64,000 nt of DNA from Limibacterium fermenti (GCF_041902845.1 NZ_CP159486.1:3100001-3164000), one strand, 5' to 3'; counted from the first letter of the stretch, positions 43,697 through 52,511 are shown. Numbers and translations: made by a program. Notes: generated by a model not told the origin, from the letters alone.

Positions 43697-45253
43697 ATGA
43701 TGATATATAAGAATATGACAAAATCAAACTTACAACAATACAGTCCTGATGCCCGGGTACATTCCATCAGCGCATCAGTACATCAACCAATTAGCACATT
43801 GACTTATTGGCTCATTTTCGCATTGGCTAATTGGCTCATTTTTTCTTCCTGCGACGAAACCGAAACGTATTTCCAAACCCTCGCCGACTTGCCGCAATTG
43901 GACTTAAGCGCCGGCCGCGCGTACGATGCAAGCTACGGAACAGGCGATACGCTGTTTATGTACGGCAAATTTCAACAACCGCAAAACCCGTTAACCGTCA
44001 CGGTGGGCGAAACGGTTGCCGAAATCGTGAAGAACGAAAAATATGTGTACAACCAATCTTTCGGGGAGGATACCCTCGACAGGATAGGCATCCTTATCGT
44101 GGAGGAAATGGGGTTGGGCAAAAACCGGCCGGTAACGTTGAAGTCGGGCGAAAAGGAAATCATTTGCCCGTCCATCGAAATCACCGCCGCTTCGGCATCG
44201 TTGAAGCCGTATCTGGCTCAAAGGTTGAAGTTGACGGAAATACACAGCCCGGCTTCCGAACCCGTACTGCTCCACCTGAACAACGGCAAAGGGAGCATGT
44301 ATTATTTCGACACGGAAACGCAAGCCTTTAACAAAATTAGCGCCGGCGGCGTGGAAACCGTAACCGATATGGGAAGTATACGCCTTGCCCTAGGGTCCGA
44401 AAAGTTCCAGGTGCATACGCTCTATGCCGGCGCGGTCGACCCGCAGGAGGAAAACCTGTACTTCTCGGTGCGCGCCCGTACGGGAACCAATTACCGCAGC
44501 TATTTTATCCGTTATCATATTCCGGATAAAACCGTCGCGCTGCTCAACTTGAAACCCAATGCCGGCGTGCGGCCTTCCGGCGCGTTTCAAAACGGCGACA
44601 TACTGGGCGAGTTGCGTTTCACGGTCAACGAAGTGCAAGCCGACAGCAAGGGGAATGTGTTGATAGGCATCGGAAGTGAAAATGCCGCTCAAGCCGTTGT
44701 AACCGTCGGGCGGGCATACTTTAACTCAACACAAAACATCCTGACTTATCTGCACAACACCGATTTATTTACCGGAGGAGTCAATCCGTTACCGGGCAAA
44801 CAGTCGGACGACGCCAAAAATGCCGTTATCAATCTGGAGGAAGGTTTGTTTTACACAGCCGCCTTCAACGCCAAAACCATTAAACAGTACAACCTTTTCA
44901 AAGGTAATTCGCTCGAAGAATACCGTTCCGCCACGCAAGACGCCAAAACCATCGGTTTCTTCGGCGAAGTAACGCTTCCTTCCTGGATGAGGGACGCAAA
45001 CAGCGGCAACAGTATAAGCCTGCTTACTCTACCGGGAAAGAAGATTTTCATCTCGCTGAATACGTTGTTGGATTTTGATGCCGAACGTTTGATACGGTAT
45101 GCTCCTTCGGTGGATACGTCAGGATACGAGTCCTCTAATGAACGGTATGATTTCCATGCCCTGAATTACGACGAAGAAGGGAATATCTATCTGTATTACA
45201 AACCCGGAAAGCAGTTTGTGAAAACGCAAATTGCAGAATCCGCATCAAACTGA
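43697..45253 (+). CDS. large lipoprotein of the TonB receptor locus
   Basis: 518 residues from the ATG at 43697 (alternatives at 43700 and 43715 are equally possible). A very hydrophobic segment (about 30-50) ends in IFSSC, a good lipobox, after an unusually long polar N-terminus. The DNA for the part before the Cys is itself low-complexity (TTAGCACATTGAC, TTGGCTCATTTTCGCATTGGC) and resembles the word repeats of the intergenic gaps. The mature part is beta-rich, possibly a propeller, not recognised. It follows the receptor co-directionally after the broken toxin pair and precedes a second lipoprotein; probably a surface component of the uptake system. Confidence 0.65.
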   Translation: MMIYKNMTKSNLQQYSPDARVHSISASVHQPISTLTYWLIFALANWLIFSSCDETETYFQTLADLPQLDLSAGRAYDASYGTGDTLFMYGKFQQPQNPLTVTVGETVAEIVKNEKYVYNQSFGEDTLDRIGILIVEEMGLGKNRPVTLKSGEKEIICPSIEITAASASLKPYLAQRLKLTEIHSPASEPVLLHLNNGKGSMYYFDTETQAFNKISAGGVETVTDMGSIRLALGSEKFQVHTLYAGAVDPQEENLYFSVRARTGTNYRSYFIRYHIPDKTVALLNLKPNAGVRPSGAFQNGDILGELRFTVNEVQADSKGNVLIGIGSENAAQAVVTVGRAYFNSTQNILTYLHNTDLFTGGVNPLPGKQSDDAKNAVINLEEGLFYTAAFNAKTIKQYNLFKGNSLEEYRSATQDAKTIGFFGEVTLPSWMRDANSGNSISLLTLPGKKIFISLNTLLDFDAERLIRYAPSVDTSGYESSNERYDFHALNYDEEGNIYLYYKPGKQFVKTQIAESASN

Positions 45254-45261
45254 TTTTAAAT

Positions 45262-46161
45262 ATGAAAACGAATGATCTATTTCCGGCAGGCTTGTTCCTG
45301 TTATTGCTCCTGGCGGCCTGCGAGCCGGAAGCGGACATTATCAGTCCGCAGGCGGCCAATGTGAATTTTTACGACGCTACCGAAATGCTCGCCGCACAAG
45401 CCGCCGATGCCGGCGCCGGCGCATACGAGTTGCGTTTCCCTATACTGATCAATACGCAGGACAAGGACAGCGCCTCCATGTTTCCAACGTTTATTTATTC
45501 CAAATCGGGAGAAGGAAGCGGACAAGCCCCTTCCGGCGCGGGAAGCGTCCCGCACATGGAGGAAAAGGTGGCTTATTACCTCCGCCTTGCTGCGGGAAAA
45601 AACCGTTTCATTTTCTATTGCGACCCCTTGCCCTTCATTTCAAAAACGGCGGAGAGGGAACTACCGCCGCAAAGCAATACGCTCTTTTACCTGGCCGACA
45701 GCCTGCGCGACGACAACATCACGGACTATACCGTCGTGACGGCGGACGAGCGACTGGAATCGGAAAACCGGGAAAAGGTCAATTTCCGCTTCGTGCATCT
45801 CAGTCCGGATGCCGGAAAGATTACGTTGCGCTTTAAAAAGCGGGATGGCGGCTATGCAACCGCCGCGCCCGACGTTTCCGCTTCTTTTCCCGGATATACC
45901 GGTTACTTCGCCGTGGATACCACGGGGCTGGTCAACAACCGCAACAAGCTGCCGTTCGATGTATTAGACGAATCCGGCGGGGTGCTGCTTTCCTCTGCGC
46001 TCCATACCGGCGTGGGAGGAAATTACCATATTGTCCTGCGCGGTTTTATCGAAACACGGCAACTGAAATATCCCTATATGCGCCAATCCGACGGGAATAT
46101 CCTCTATAAAAATATAACGATAAAACAGAATGTAAGAACCGCCATACGGCGGGTGTTTTAA
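45262..46161 (+). CDS. DUF4397-like lipoprotein
   Basis: 299 residues. Signal peptide with lipobox LLAAC (Cys near 20). Residues about 165-280 resemble DUF4397 (VNFRFVHLSPDAGKITLRF), a beta-sandwich domain of exported proteins; the first half (VNFYDATEMLAA) may be a second copy. Eight bases after the preceding lipoprotein, so co-transcribed and probably its partner on the cell surface. The gap from 46162 to 46381 shows nothing further. Confidence 0.7.
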   Translation: MKTNDLFPAGLFLLLLLAACEPEADIISPQAANVNFYDATEMLAAQAADAGAGAYELRFPILINTQDKDSASMFPTFIYSKSGEGSGQAPSGAGSVPHMEEKVAYYLRLAAGKNRFIFYCDPLPFISKTAERELPPQSNTLFYLADSLRDDNITDYTVVTADERLESENREKVNFRFVHLSPDAGKITLRFKKRDGGYATAAPDVSASFPGYTGYFAVDTTGLVNNRNKLPFDVLDESGGVLLSSALHTGVGGNYHIVLRGFIETRQLKYPYMRQSDGNILYKNITIKQNVRTAIRRVF

Positions 46162-46381
46162 AGCAGGAATCCGCTTATAAGCCTCTGAAAAGCGAACATC
46201 CTGATACGGATGATCCGGACAACAATAGTGGGACGCCACTGATGATACAAAATAAACAAGGCATTGCTCGCAAGTCTTGAAATAACTTCCGGCTTTGCAG
46301 GGGAAACGATCTTTGACATATTGGTTTACACATTTATAGAAAAAGATATTCGTGATTTTTGTGAATGTTGAAAAATCGCAT

Positions 46382-46389
46382 TAACTTTG
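46382..46389 (+). promoter_or_regulatory. -7 element of the Txe/YoeB-type toxin-antitoxin pair
   Basis: TAACTTTG, exact match, 28 bases upstream of the antitoxin ATG at 46417. Confidence 0.6.
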
Positions 46390-46416
46390 TTCAAGTTCAA
46401 TAAAAAAACGACAAAA

Positions 46417-46635
46417 ATGAAGACAGTTAAGATTACGGCTTATCCCGACGATGCTTCGCAAATAGAAGCCATCAAGGCTTTTATGAAAGCATTAAAGATC
46501 AGATATGATCTTACGAAGAACAACGAGCCTTATAACGAGGCATTTGTAAAAAAGATACAACAAGGCGATGAAGATTTAAAAAACGGCAAAGGCAGAACCG
46601 TAACGGTTGAAGAACTGGACAGTTTATGGAAATAA
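46417..46635 (+). CDS. antitoxin of Txe/YoeB-type pair (DUF2683-like)
   Basis: 72 residues from the ATG at 46417 (MKTVKITAYPDDASQIEAI), chosen because the promoter rules out the longer frame. A short beta strand then helices, an acidic tail ending VEELDSLWK. It overlaps the toxin by 10 bases. It would neutralise the toxin and repress the operon. Confidence 0.8.
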   Translation: MKTVKITAYPDDASQIEAIKAFMKALKIRYDLTKNNEPYNEAFVKKIQQGDEDLKNGKGRTVTVEELDSLWK

Positions 46636-46892
46636 TCTATCTTCCGCAAGCGGATGAAGATCTTGCCTACTGGATTAAAAACGGCAATAAAGCCATTCTC
46701 AAAAAAATAGCCGAACTCACAAAAGCGATCCTCGAAAATCCTTTTGAAGGAATCGGCAAACCCGAAGCGCTTAAATACAGTCTTGCTCCGAAATGGTCGA
46801 GAAGGATAACCTCGGAGCATCGTTACATTTATTTAGTCCGGGACGGGAAACTATTTGTCTATTCGCTCCGGGGACATTACGAAAACTTTTAA
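46626..46892 (+). CDS. Txe/YoeB-family toxin (ribosome-dependent mRNA endonuclease type)
   Basis: 88 residues, intact. RelE-fold protein with YLPQADEDLAYWIKNGNKA, the ENPFEGIGKPEAL loop, the basic WSRRITSEHRYIYLV and the C-terminal His-Tyr pair in SLRGHYENF, all typical of Txe/YoeB. These toxins cut mRNA in the ribosomal A site. Unlike the two PIN toxins of this window, all key residues are present. Confidence 0.88.
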   Translation: MEIIYLPQADEDLAYWIKNGNKAILKKIAELTKAILENPFEGIGKPEALKYSLAPKWSRRITSEHRYIYLVRDGKLFVYSLRGHYENF

Positions 46893-46978
46893 GGGGATTT
46901 CGCGTCAAGCGTGGAATGACAAAAGAATACATCGCGCCACGTACTGAATGACGTTCTTTTGTCACCCTGAAAATAAAA

Positions 46979-47018
46979 AACGTGTAAACCAATATTAAAT
47001 GGTTTACACGTTTTTTTT
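46979..47018 (+). terminator. strong intrinsic terminator
   Basis: A perfect 13-bp stem (AACGTGTAAACCA with TGGTTTACACGTT) around an 8-base AT loop, followed by eight T. Flanked upstream by GCGTCAAGCGTGGAATGAC, a short palindromic-repeat-like word. It ends the toxin-antitoxin transcript. Confidence 0.85.
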
Positions 47019-47165
47019 GTGTCTGTGTAGAGGCGTAATGATTACGTTCATAAAATAAATAAGCGAAAAGCAATAAAACCCAAAGAAGCGTCATACGCTG
47101 CCAACGCTCCTAAGGGTTCACAAATAAATAAGGAGGCGGCAAAGTTAAATAAAAAAGTATTTCGT

Positions 47166-49307
47166 ATGAAAAAAGTATGTATGTTAGTCATCCTGTTGCT
47201 CTCCGGCATGCTTGCCGCATATGGGCAGCAACAAACGGTGAATGTCCCCAACCCGGGAGGTTTGAAAGATTTGGTAACAGACCAAATTTCAGCAGCTACC
47301 GATCTGAAAGTAACCGGTAAATTGGATTACAGCGATTTTCAGGTTATCCAGGCCTTTACCAATCTGGTTTCGCTCGACTTATCGGGAGTAACTGAAATTG
47401 CAGAGTTTGTTGAAGTAGGAGAATGGATTGAAACTACTCATCCTGCCGGCAAGGTGCCCAACAGAGGTTTGAAAGGATTGGTTAAATTGACGACGCTGAA
47501 ACTGCCTACACACTCATCCATTACAACCCTTGGGAGCATATTCGAGGGAACCAGTATTACAGCCATCGAATTCCCTTCCAATATTACGACAATTGGTGGC
47601 TATGCCTTTTCCGGTTCGGCTTTCGAAACCCTTACCATTCCCGCTACCGTAACTACATTAGAAGAAGGGGCTTTTGGAAATGCAAAAAATCTGGCCTCCG
47701 TAACTTTACACGATGGAATTACAGAACTTCCGGGATTTCTTTTTCAAAATTCATCTGCTTTGGAAGAAATCGTATGGCCCACAAACCTGAAAACCATCGG
47801 ACGGGGCGCCTTTAATGGAACAGGCTTTGCCGAACTGGAAATTCCCAAAACCGTGGAAACGATCGGCCAATACGCTTTTGAGAATACCGAAAAGTTGGAA
47901 TCGTTGACGTTTGAAGCAGGCAGCCGGTTGAAAACCATCGGGAAGAGAGCCTTTCAGTATTCAACCCTCCAACATATCGACATTCCGGAAGGCGTTACTG
48001 CAATCGGAGAAAGCGCTTTCAGTTGGAGCGGCTTGAAATCGTTTACGCTGCCCTCATCCCTGACGGTTTTGGAAAATTTCCTGTTTGCAAATAGTAAAGG
48101 ATTGGAAGGGGTTGAATACACCTTACCTGCACACCTTACCAAAATAGGGAACAACGTGTTTGAAGACACCGGCCTCAAATTCGATGTGGTGGAGATTCCG
48201 GCTACTATTGTTTCCGTGGGCGCAAGGGCATTTGCCGGCACCACCATCAATACCTTTAAACTGCAACAAAATACAACCGAGTTCATCAATCCCGAATCCA
48301 GCGGAAATGCATACAAAGGCGGATTAAACGAAGCTACCGTAAACAAGGTGGATCTTTCGGGCAGGGAAAATCTTCCGGATTTCTTTTTCTGGCGCGCTAC
48401 GGTCAATGAAATCGTTTACGGTGAGAACCTGAAAAGCATTGGCGAGGGCGCCTTTTCCGGCTCTAACATCAAAGAAGTGACGCTGCCGGCTACGGTAGAA
48501 AGTGTGGGTGGCGGCGTATTCTACGGTTTTCAGGGCGAAACCGTCGACATAAGTAAGATAAGCCTCAAAGAAATCGTTAATTCGAATCTTCCTTTTTTTA
48601 GTAGCAGTCAGGTAAAAACCATTAAGCTACCGGCCACCCTTGCTACCATTCCGTCCTATACTTTTTTTGATTCGCCCAATATTATTTCGTTGTATTTAGG
48701 CAACAGCACGCCGGCAACTTTGAAAGGAGAATTTTACGAAAATTTTTCGGAAGACATTAAGGATAAGGCGACGCTCTATGTGCCCAAAGGCAGTGAAGAA
48801 GCTTATCGTAAAGCGAATATATGGAAGGAGTTTGCGAAGATTGAGGGTTATTCCGATAAAGAAGCGCAAACCGTCAAAGATTTAGCCGACCGGTTGGCCG
48901 ATGTGGAGGATGTAATCGAACTGCCCGCCAAAACCGACCAAGGGTTGGATGTTACGTATACGATCGAAGAGGGCAAGACGGATGTGGCGACCCTGAGCGG
49001 CAACAAACTGACCGTCACAGGTGCGGGAGAAGTGAAAGTCACCGCTACGCAGGCCGGTAACGACCAATATGCGGCCTTCAGCAAAACCATCACCATTGCC
49101 ACGTCATTCGATTACTCATGGTTGCAAGCGCCGGCCATCTCGGTGGAAGGCAACACGGTGAAAGTTGTCGGAACCGACAAACCCGAAGAGTTTGAAATCA
49201 CTATCGACGGTGTAAAAGGCTTCGACCTTTCCGGTAAAACCGGCGATGCCATCAAATTGGAAGCGACAAACGACACGCAGAAAATACGGCTGATTATTAA
49301 ACGATGA
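47166..49307 (+). CDS. BspA-like leucine-rich repeat surface protein
   Basis: 713 residues. Signal peptide ending AAYGQ. Residues about 80-540 are Treponema/BspA-type LRR_5 repeats (e.g. AIEFPSNITTIGGYAFSGS, EIPKTVETIGQYAFENT), about 18-20 units. Residues about 570-640 look Ig-like (TIEEGKTDVATLSGNKLTVTG). The last 55 residues (DYSWLQAPAISVEGNTVKVV to IRLIIKR) may be a divergent T9SS-type sorting end but lack its clearest motifs. BspA in Tannerella mediates binding to fibronectin and other bacteria; adhesion is inferred here. Confidence 0.85.
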   Translation: MKKVCMLVILLLSGMLAAYGQQQTVNVPNPGGLKDLVTDQISAATDLKVTGKLDYSDFQVIQAFTNLVSLDLSGVTEIAEFVEVGEWIETTHPAGKVPNRGLKGLVKLTTLKLPTHSSITTLGSIFEGTSITAIEFPSNITTIGGYAFSGSAFETLTIPATVTTLEEGAFGNAKNLASVTLHDGITELPGFLFQNSSALEEIVWPTNLKTIGRGAFNGTGFAELEIPKTVETIGQYAFENTEKLESLTFEAGSRLKTIGKRAFQYSTLQHIDIPEGVTAIGESAFSWSGLKSFTLPSSLTVLENFLFANSKGLEGVEYTLPAHLTKIGNNVFEDTGLKFDVVEIPATIVSVGARAFAGTTINTFKLQQNTTEFINPESSGNAYKGGLNEATVNKVDLSGRENLPDFFFWRATVNEIVYGENLKSIGEGAFSGSNIKEVTLPATVESVGGGVFYGFQGETVDISKISLKEIVNSNLPFFSSSQVKTIKLPATLATIPSYTFFDSPNIISLYLGNSTPATLKGEFYENFSEDIKDKATLYVPKGSEEAYRKANIWKEFAKIEGYSDKEAQTVKDLADRLADVEDVIELPAKTDQGLDVTYTIEEGKTDVATLSGNKLTVTGAGEVKVTATQAGNDQYAAFSKTITIATSFDYSWLQAPAISVEGNTVKVVGTDKPEEFEITIDGVKGFDLSGKTGDAIKLEATNDTQKIRLIIKR

Positions 49308-49570
49308 AGTATGAGTTATGAAGCATGAACGATGAAGTATGAACGATGAAGTATGAATTATGAATGAAGTCAAAAGTCGAAGGTCTAAAGACCGGGTACT
49401 GGAGACCGGCAACATATAAGAAATTTACAAATTACAAATTACGAATTACGAATTACAAATTACAAATTACGAATGAAGTCGAAGACATCAGGAGTTAGAA
49501 GTCAGAAGTCAAAGGTCTAACGACCGGCGACATTAGACATTAGACATTAGACTTTAGACCTTCGACAATA
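49306..49570 (+). repeat. dense word-repeat block after the LRR gene
   Basis: From the stop codon of the LRR gene on: GATGAAGTATGAGTTATGAA words, then GGTCTAAAGACCGG, then TTACAAATTACGAATTACGAA words, then GACATTAGACATTAGAC. It fills the gap to the next lipoprotein. Bases 49306-49329 recur inverted at 50416-50439 with one mismatch. Confidence 0.85.
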
Positions 49571-49583
49571 AAACAAAAACGAA

Positions 49584-50231
49584 ATGAAAAAAATACTCAA
49601 CATTTTATTCATGGCAACCCTCATCCTCGGGTTTGCCTCGTGCAAAGACGATAACGACGAACCGGCGGCGAAACTTACGCTCGACACGACCACCGAAGTG
49701 GTATTGAAACCGGGGGAATCGAAAGTGGTAATGGTCAAAACCGGTAACCCCGAGTATAAAGCCGTACCTGCCGTCAACGGTGTGATAACCATCGAAGTAA
49801 AGAATGACGAAATAACCCTGACGGGGATAAAGGACGGCGGGGAAACGACCATCGCCGTGACCGATGCCAAAGGGCAAAGGGCGGAGATAAAAGTGAAGGT
49901 CGGCGTTCCGACAGTCGGCACCTTCGTTTGGGACATCTCTTCTGCGAAATTCGACGAAGCCGATCAGTACGGCATCACTCTTCTTCAGAGCGGACTCGCG
50001 GTAACCCAATTGTCGGGTGACAAGAAGCAGCAATATTACTTGTTGTGGACGGGCGGCCTGAGCGCAGGCGACAAGACGGGCGGCAAGTTGTATGTGGTGG
50101 ATTCGAAAACGAAAGATGCCAAGCCTATCGACCTGACCTCTGTAAAGGTTTCGGAAACGAAAACGGCCGGCACGTTCTACATCGCTTTCAGCGACGGTAC
50201 CAAGAACGGCGACGTGGTGTTCGTAAAATAA
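49584..50231 (+). CDS. lipoprotein with Ig-like domain
   Basis: 215 residues. Lipobox GFASC (Cys near 20). Residues about 30-110 look like a bacterial Ig-like (BIG2) domain: VLKPGESKVVMVKTGNPEY, ITLTGIKDGGETTIAVTDAKG. Residues 115-215 are a second beta domain of unknown type. Flanked on both sides by repeat words that form an inverted pair. No partner recognised; likely surface-exposed or periplasmic. Confidence 0.65.
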   Translation: MKKILNILFMATLILGFASCKDDNDEPAAKLTLDTTTEVVLKPGESKVVMVKTGNPEYKAVPAVNGVITIEVKNDEITLTGIKDGGETTIAVTDAKGQRAEIKVKVGVPTVGTFVWDISSAKFDEADQYGITLLQSGLAVTQLSGDKKQQYYLLWTGGLSAGDKTGGKLYVVDSKTKDAKPIDLTSVKVSETKTAGTFYIAFSDGTKNGDVVFVK

Positions 50232-50415
50232 AAAGATCCGGGGGCAGCTCCGAACGACACCCTTGGTAAAACACACATCCTGCAGGCGGTTTGTTCTGCC
50301 TGCGGGAACGAGAAAAAGGTATGAATGATGAAGGCTGAAAGATGAATTACTACTCACTATTCGACTTAAACATTTGACATTTTTAAACTGGAGACCGGTG
50401 ACCTATGACCTATCA

Positions 50416-50439
50416 TTCATACTTCATAACTCATACTTC
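50416..50439 (-). repeat. inverted copy of the repeat at 49306-49329
   Basis: 24 bases, one mismatch, opposite orientation, about 1.1 kb apart, enclosing the Ig-like lipoprotein gene. A hairpin at 50279-50305 lies between. Confidence 0.7.
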
Positions 50440-50454
50440 ATAATTCAATACAAC

Positions 50455-50718
50455 GTGCGGGGAATAGACAGAAAAAAACATAAACAGCTCATGGTACGGC
50501 TCAAACAACTCCGGTCGTTGACACACGGCAGAGAGGAGAAGCGCCGTATCGACAATGAGATAACCAGGCTCAGCAGAATCTACCGGAAATATGAAACCTA
50601 TGTGGACGGTTTGCTCTCGCAATCCGAACTTTATGATTCCTATTACCGCGAGATATTGCCCGACGCCACCAAAGAGTTGCGCCGGCTACATAAGATGAAG
50701 AGAAAACAGACAATGTAG
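50455..50718 (+). CDS. small basic helical protein of unknown function
   Basis: 87 residues from a GTG at 50455 (VRGIDRKKHKQL); the longer frame upstream runs through word repeats and is not credible. Two amphipathic helices rich in Arg, Lys and Leu (MVRLKQLRSLTHG, RIDNEITRLSRIYRKYETY), ending in a very basic tail KMKRKQTM. Could be a nucleic-acid-binding or ribosome-associated small protein. No recognised family and no clear promoter. Confidence 0.45.
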   Translation: MRGIDRKKHKQLMVRLKQLRSLTHGREEKRRIDNEITRLSRIYRKYETYVDGLLSQSELYDSYYREILPDATKELRRLHKMKRKQTM

Positions 50719-50854
50719 TTACCGGGGCATCGCTTGGATGGAAAGAGAATATCGTTAAGCGCTTATCCGTGATAAAAATATCTTCCGCCACGGTAACAAT
50801 ACCGGCACGGCTTTCCGATACGACTCCGGGAAAATAAAAGAGGATGGAAAACCG

Positions 50855-51020
50855 CTCAAAAATGTTCCAAAGGACGATGAAAATGGTTCAACGGAGGATA
50901 AAAACGATAGAGGGTACTTCAAAAATGATAGCCGGCACCTCTAAAATGACAAAAAGAAAGTAAAAAACGATAAACTGTACATCAAAAATACTTACCGGTA
51001 GCTCCGAAATGATAAAAGGG
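50855..51020. promoter_or_regulatory. helically phased A-tracts upstream of the trp promoter
   Basis: Runs of three to six A begin near 50858, 50869, 50880, 50901, 50921, 50943, 50951, 50962, 50971 and 50983. Most intervals are close to 10.5 bp or twice that. Such phasing bends DNA. The block repeats words like TCAAAAATGATAGCCGG with about 21-bp spacing and lies 100 bp upstream of the trp promoter. The remaining 584-bp gap (50719-51302) holds the trp control region. Confidence 0.55.
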
Positions 51021-51083
51021 AGGGAGGAAATGCCGGAAGGGAGGTAAAAAACACTTTCGAGAATGTTAAAAACAAGGGAATAG

Positions 51084-51114
51084 TTGTTTTTTTGATTTAA
51101 ATCGACTTTCTTTG
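51084..51114 (+). promoter_or_regulatory. trp operon promoter
   Basis: TTG at 51084-51086 in the -33 position and TTTCTTTG at 51107-51114 in the -7 position (one mismatch to TAnnTTTG). Start of transcription would be near 51121, giving a short lead to the leader-peptide ATG at 51137. Confidence 0.6.
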
Positions 51115-51136
51115 CAATCAAAATAAAAGACAAAAT

Positions 51137-51214
51137 ATGCATTTACTTTCTAACGGATATTGGTGGCGCTACTTACAACTCCTAACGGTCGTAAGGAAAG
51201 CAGTCATGTCTTAA
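51137..51214 (+). CDS. trpL: trp operon leader peptide
   Basis: 25 residues, MHLLSNGYWWRYLQLLTVV and so on, with two adjacent Trp codons at positions 9-10 between Tyr codons. It is followed 26 bp later by a terminator and then trpB. In known trp attenuators, ribosome stalling at tandem Trp codons when charged tRNA-Trp is scarce prevents the terminator from forming. The whole arrangement fits this mechanism. Too short to be listed by ordinary gene finding. Confidence 0.8.
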   Translation: MHLLSNGYWWRYLQLLTVVRKAVMS

Positions 51215-51240
51215 CGGAAAGTACACATCGGTATATAAGA

Positions 51241-51270
51241 AAGCCTGTCGCACCTGCGGCGGGCTTTTTT
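51241..51270 (+). terminator. trp attenuator terminator
   Basis: An 11-bp stem (51241-51251 with 51256-51266, four-base loop ACCT, including G-U pairs) followed by a T-run. It lies between the leader peptide and trpB. The competing antiterminator pairing could not be settled by eye. Confidence 0.8.
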
Positions 51271-51302
51271 CGTTTTCAGCAATCATTAAAACCATTCTAT
51301 AT

Positions 51303-52511
51303 ATGCAAAATTTTACAGTCAATCAAAGAGGCTACTATGGCGAGTTCGGCGGCGCCTTCGTGCCCGAAATCCTTCACCGGTGCGTGACGGACTTACAGGA
51401 GTCGTATCTGCCGATTATCGAGAGCGAGAGTTTCCGCAACGAGTTTCATGCCTTGTTGCGCGACTATGCGGGACGCCCTTCGCCCCTCTATTTGTCGAAG
51501 TATCTCTCCGCGAAACACCGTTGCACCGTGTATCTGAAGCGTGAAGACTTGAACCACACCGGGGCGCATAAAATCAATAATACTCTCGGGCAGATCCTTA
51601 TCGCCCGAAGGATGAATAAACACCGTATCATCGCCGAGACGGGCGCCGGGCAGCACGGCGTGGCCACCGCCACTGTGTGCGCCCTCATGCAGATGCCTTG
51701 CACCGTGTACATGGGACAGACCGATGTGCAACGCCAACAGCCTAATGTAAAAAAGATGGAAATGCTGGGAGCCGAAGTCATTCCCGTCACTTCCGGCAAC
51801 CAAACGCTGAAAGACGCCACCAACGAAGCCATCCGAGACTGGTGCAGCCATCCCGATGACACCTACTACATCATCGGATCGACCATCGGCCCGCATCCCT
51901 ACCCCGACATGGTCGCGCGCCTGCAATCGGTCATCAGCAAAGAGATTCGTCAACAACTCGCCGGCAAGGAGCCACGAGATTATCCCGATTATCTCATCGC
52001 CTGTGTGGGCGGGGGAAGCAACGCAGCCGGAACGGTATACGAATATCTCGACGACACGCGCGTAAAGATTATCCTGGCCGAAGCCGCGGGGAAGGGCATC
52101 GATACGGGATACTCGGCCGCTACCATCCGCCTCGGCAAGCCCGGCATATTACACGGATGCCGTACGCTGTTGATGCAAACCGATGACGGGCAGATCACCG
52201 AACCCTACTCCATTTCGGCAGGGCTCGATTATCCCGGCGTGGGGCCCATCCATGCGTATCTGGCGTCGCAACACAGGGCCGACGTCATCGCGATCACCGA
52301 CGACGAAGCGCTCGAAGCCGCTTTCGAGCTCACCCGTAAGGAAGGCATCATTCCCGCGCTCGAATCGGCGCACGCCCTTGCAGCGCTCAACAAAAACACC
52401 TTCGCGCCTTCCGATATCATTGTTCTCACCGTTTCCGGACGGGGCGACAAGGACATGGAGACCTATATCAACTATTCGCAAACAACTCATCAGCAAAAAC
52501 AATCGATATGA
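51303..52511 (+). CDS. trpB: tryptophan synthase beta chain
   Basis: 402 residues. PLP-dependent subunit condensing indole with serine. The PLP lysine lies in REDLNHTGAHKINNTLG, followed by GRIGETGAG-type ETGAGQHGVATA and the phosphate loop CVGGGSNAAG. Full length for the TrpB1 type. First gene of the operon; its last codons overlap the trpE start (ATGA), so translation is coupled. Confidence 0.97.
   Translation: MQNFTVNQRGYYGEFGGAFVPEILHRCVTDLQESYLPIIESESFRNEFHALLRDYAGRPSPLYLSKYLSAKHRCTVYLKREDLNHTGAHKINNTLGQILIARRMNKHRIIAETGAGQHGVATATVCALMQMPCTVYMGQTDVQRQQPNVKKMEMLGAEVIPVTSGNQTLKDATNEAIRDWCSHPDDTYYIIGSTIGPHPYPDMVARLQSVISKEIRQQLAGKEPRDYPDYLIACVGGGSNAAGTVYEYLDDTRVKIILAEAAGKGIDTGYSAATIRLGKPGILHGCRTLLMQTDDGQITEPYSISAGLDYPGVGPIHAYLASQHRADVIAITDDEALEAAFELTRKEGIIPALESAHALAALNKNTFAPSDIIVLTVSGRGDKDMETYINYSQTTHQQKQSI

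Noticed and set aside
50888..51142. 84-codon minus-strand hydrophobic frame with heptad period
   Set aside because: No promoter on that strand, and the seven-residue period follows from the 21-bp A-tract spacing; judged a by-product of the DNA repeat.
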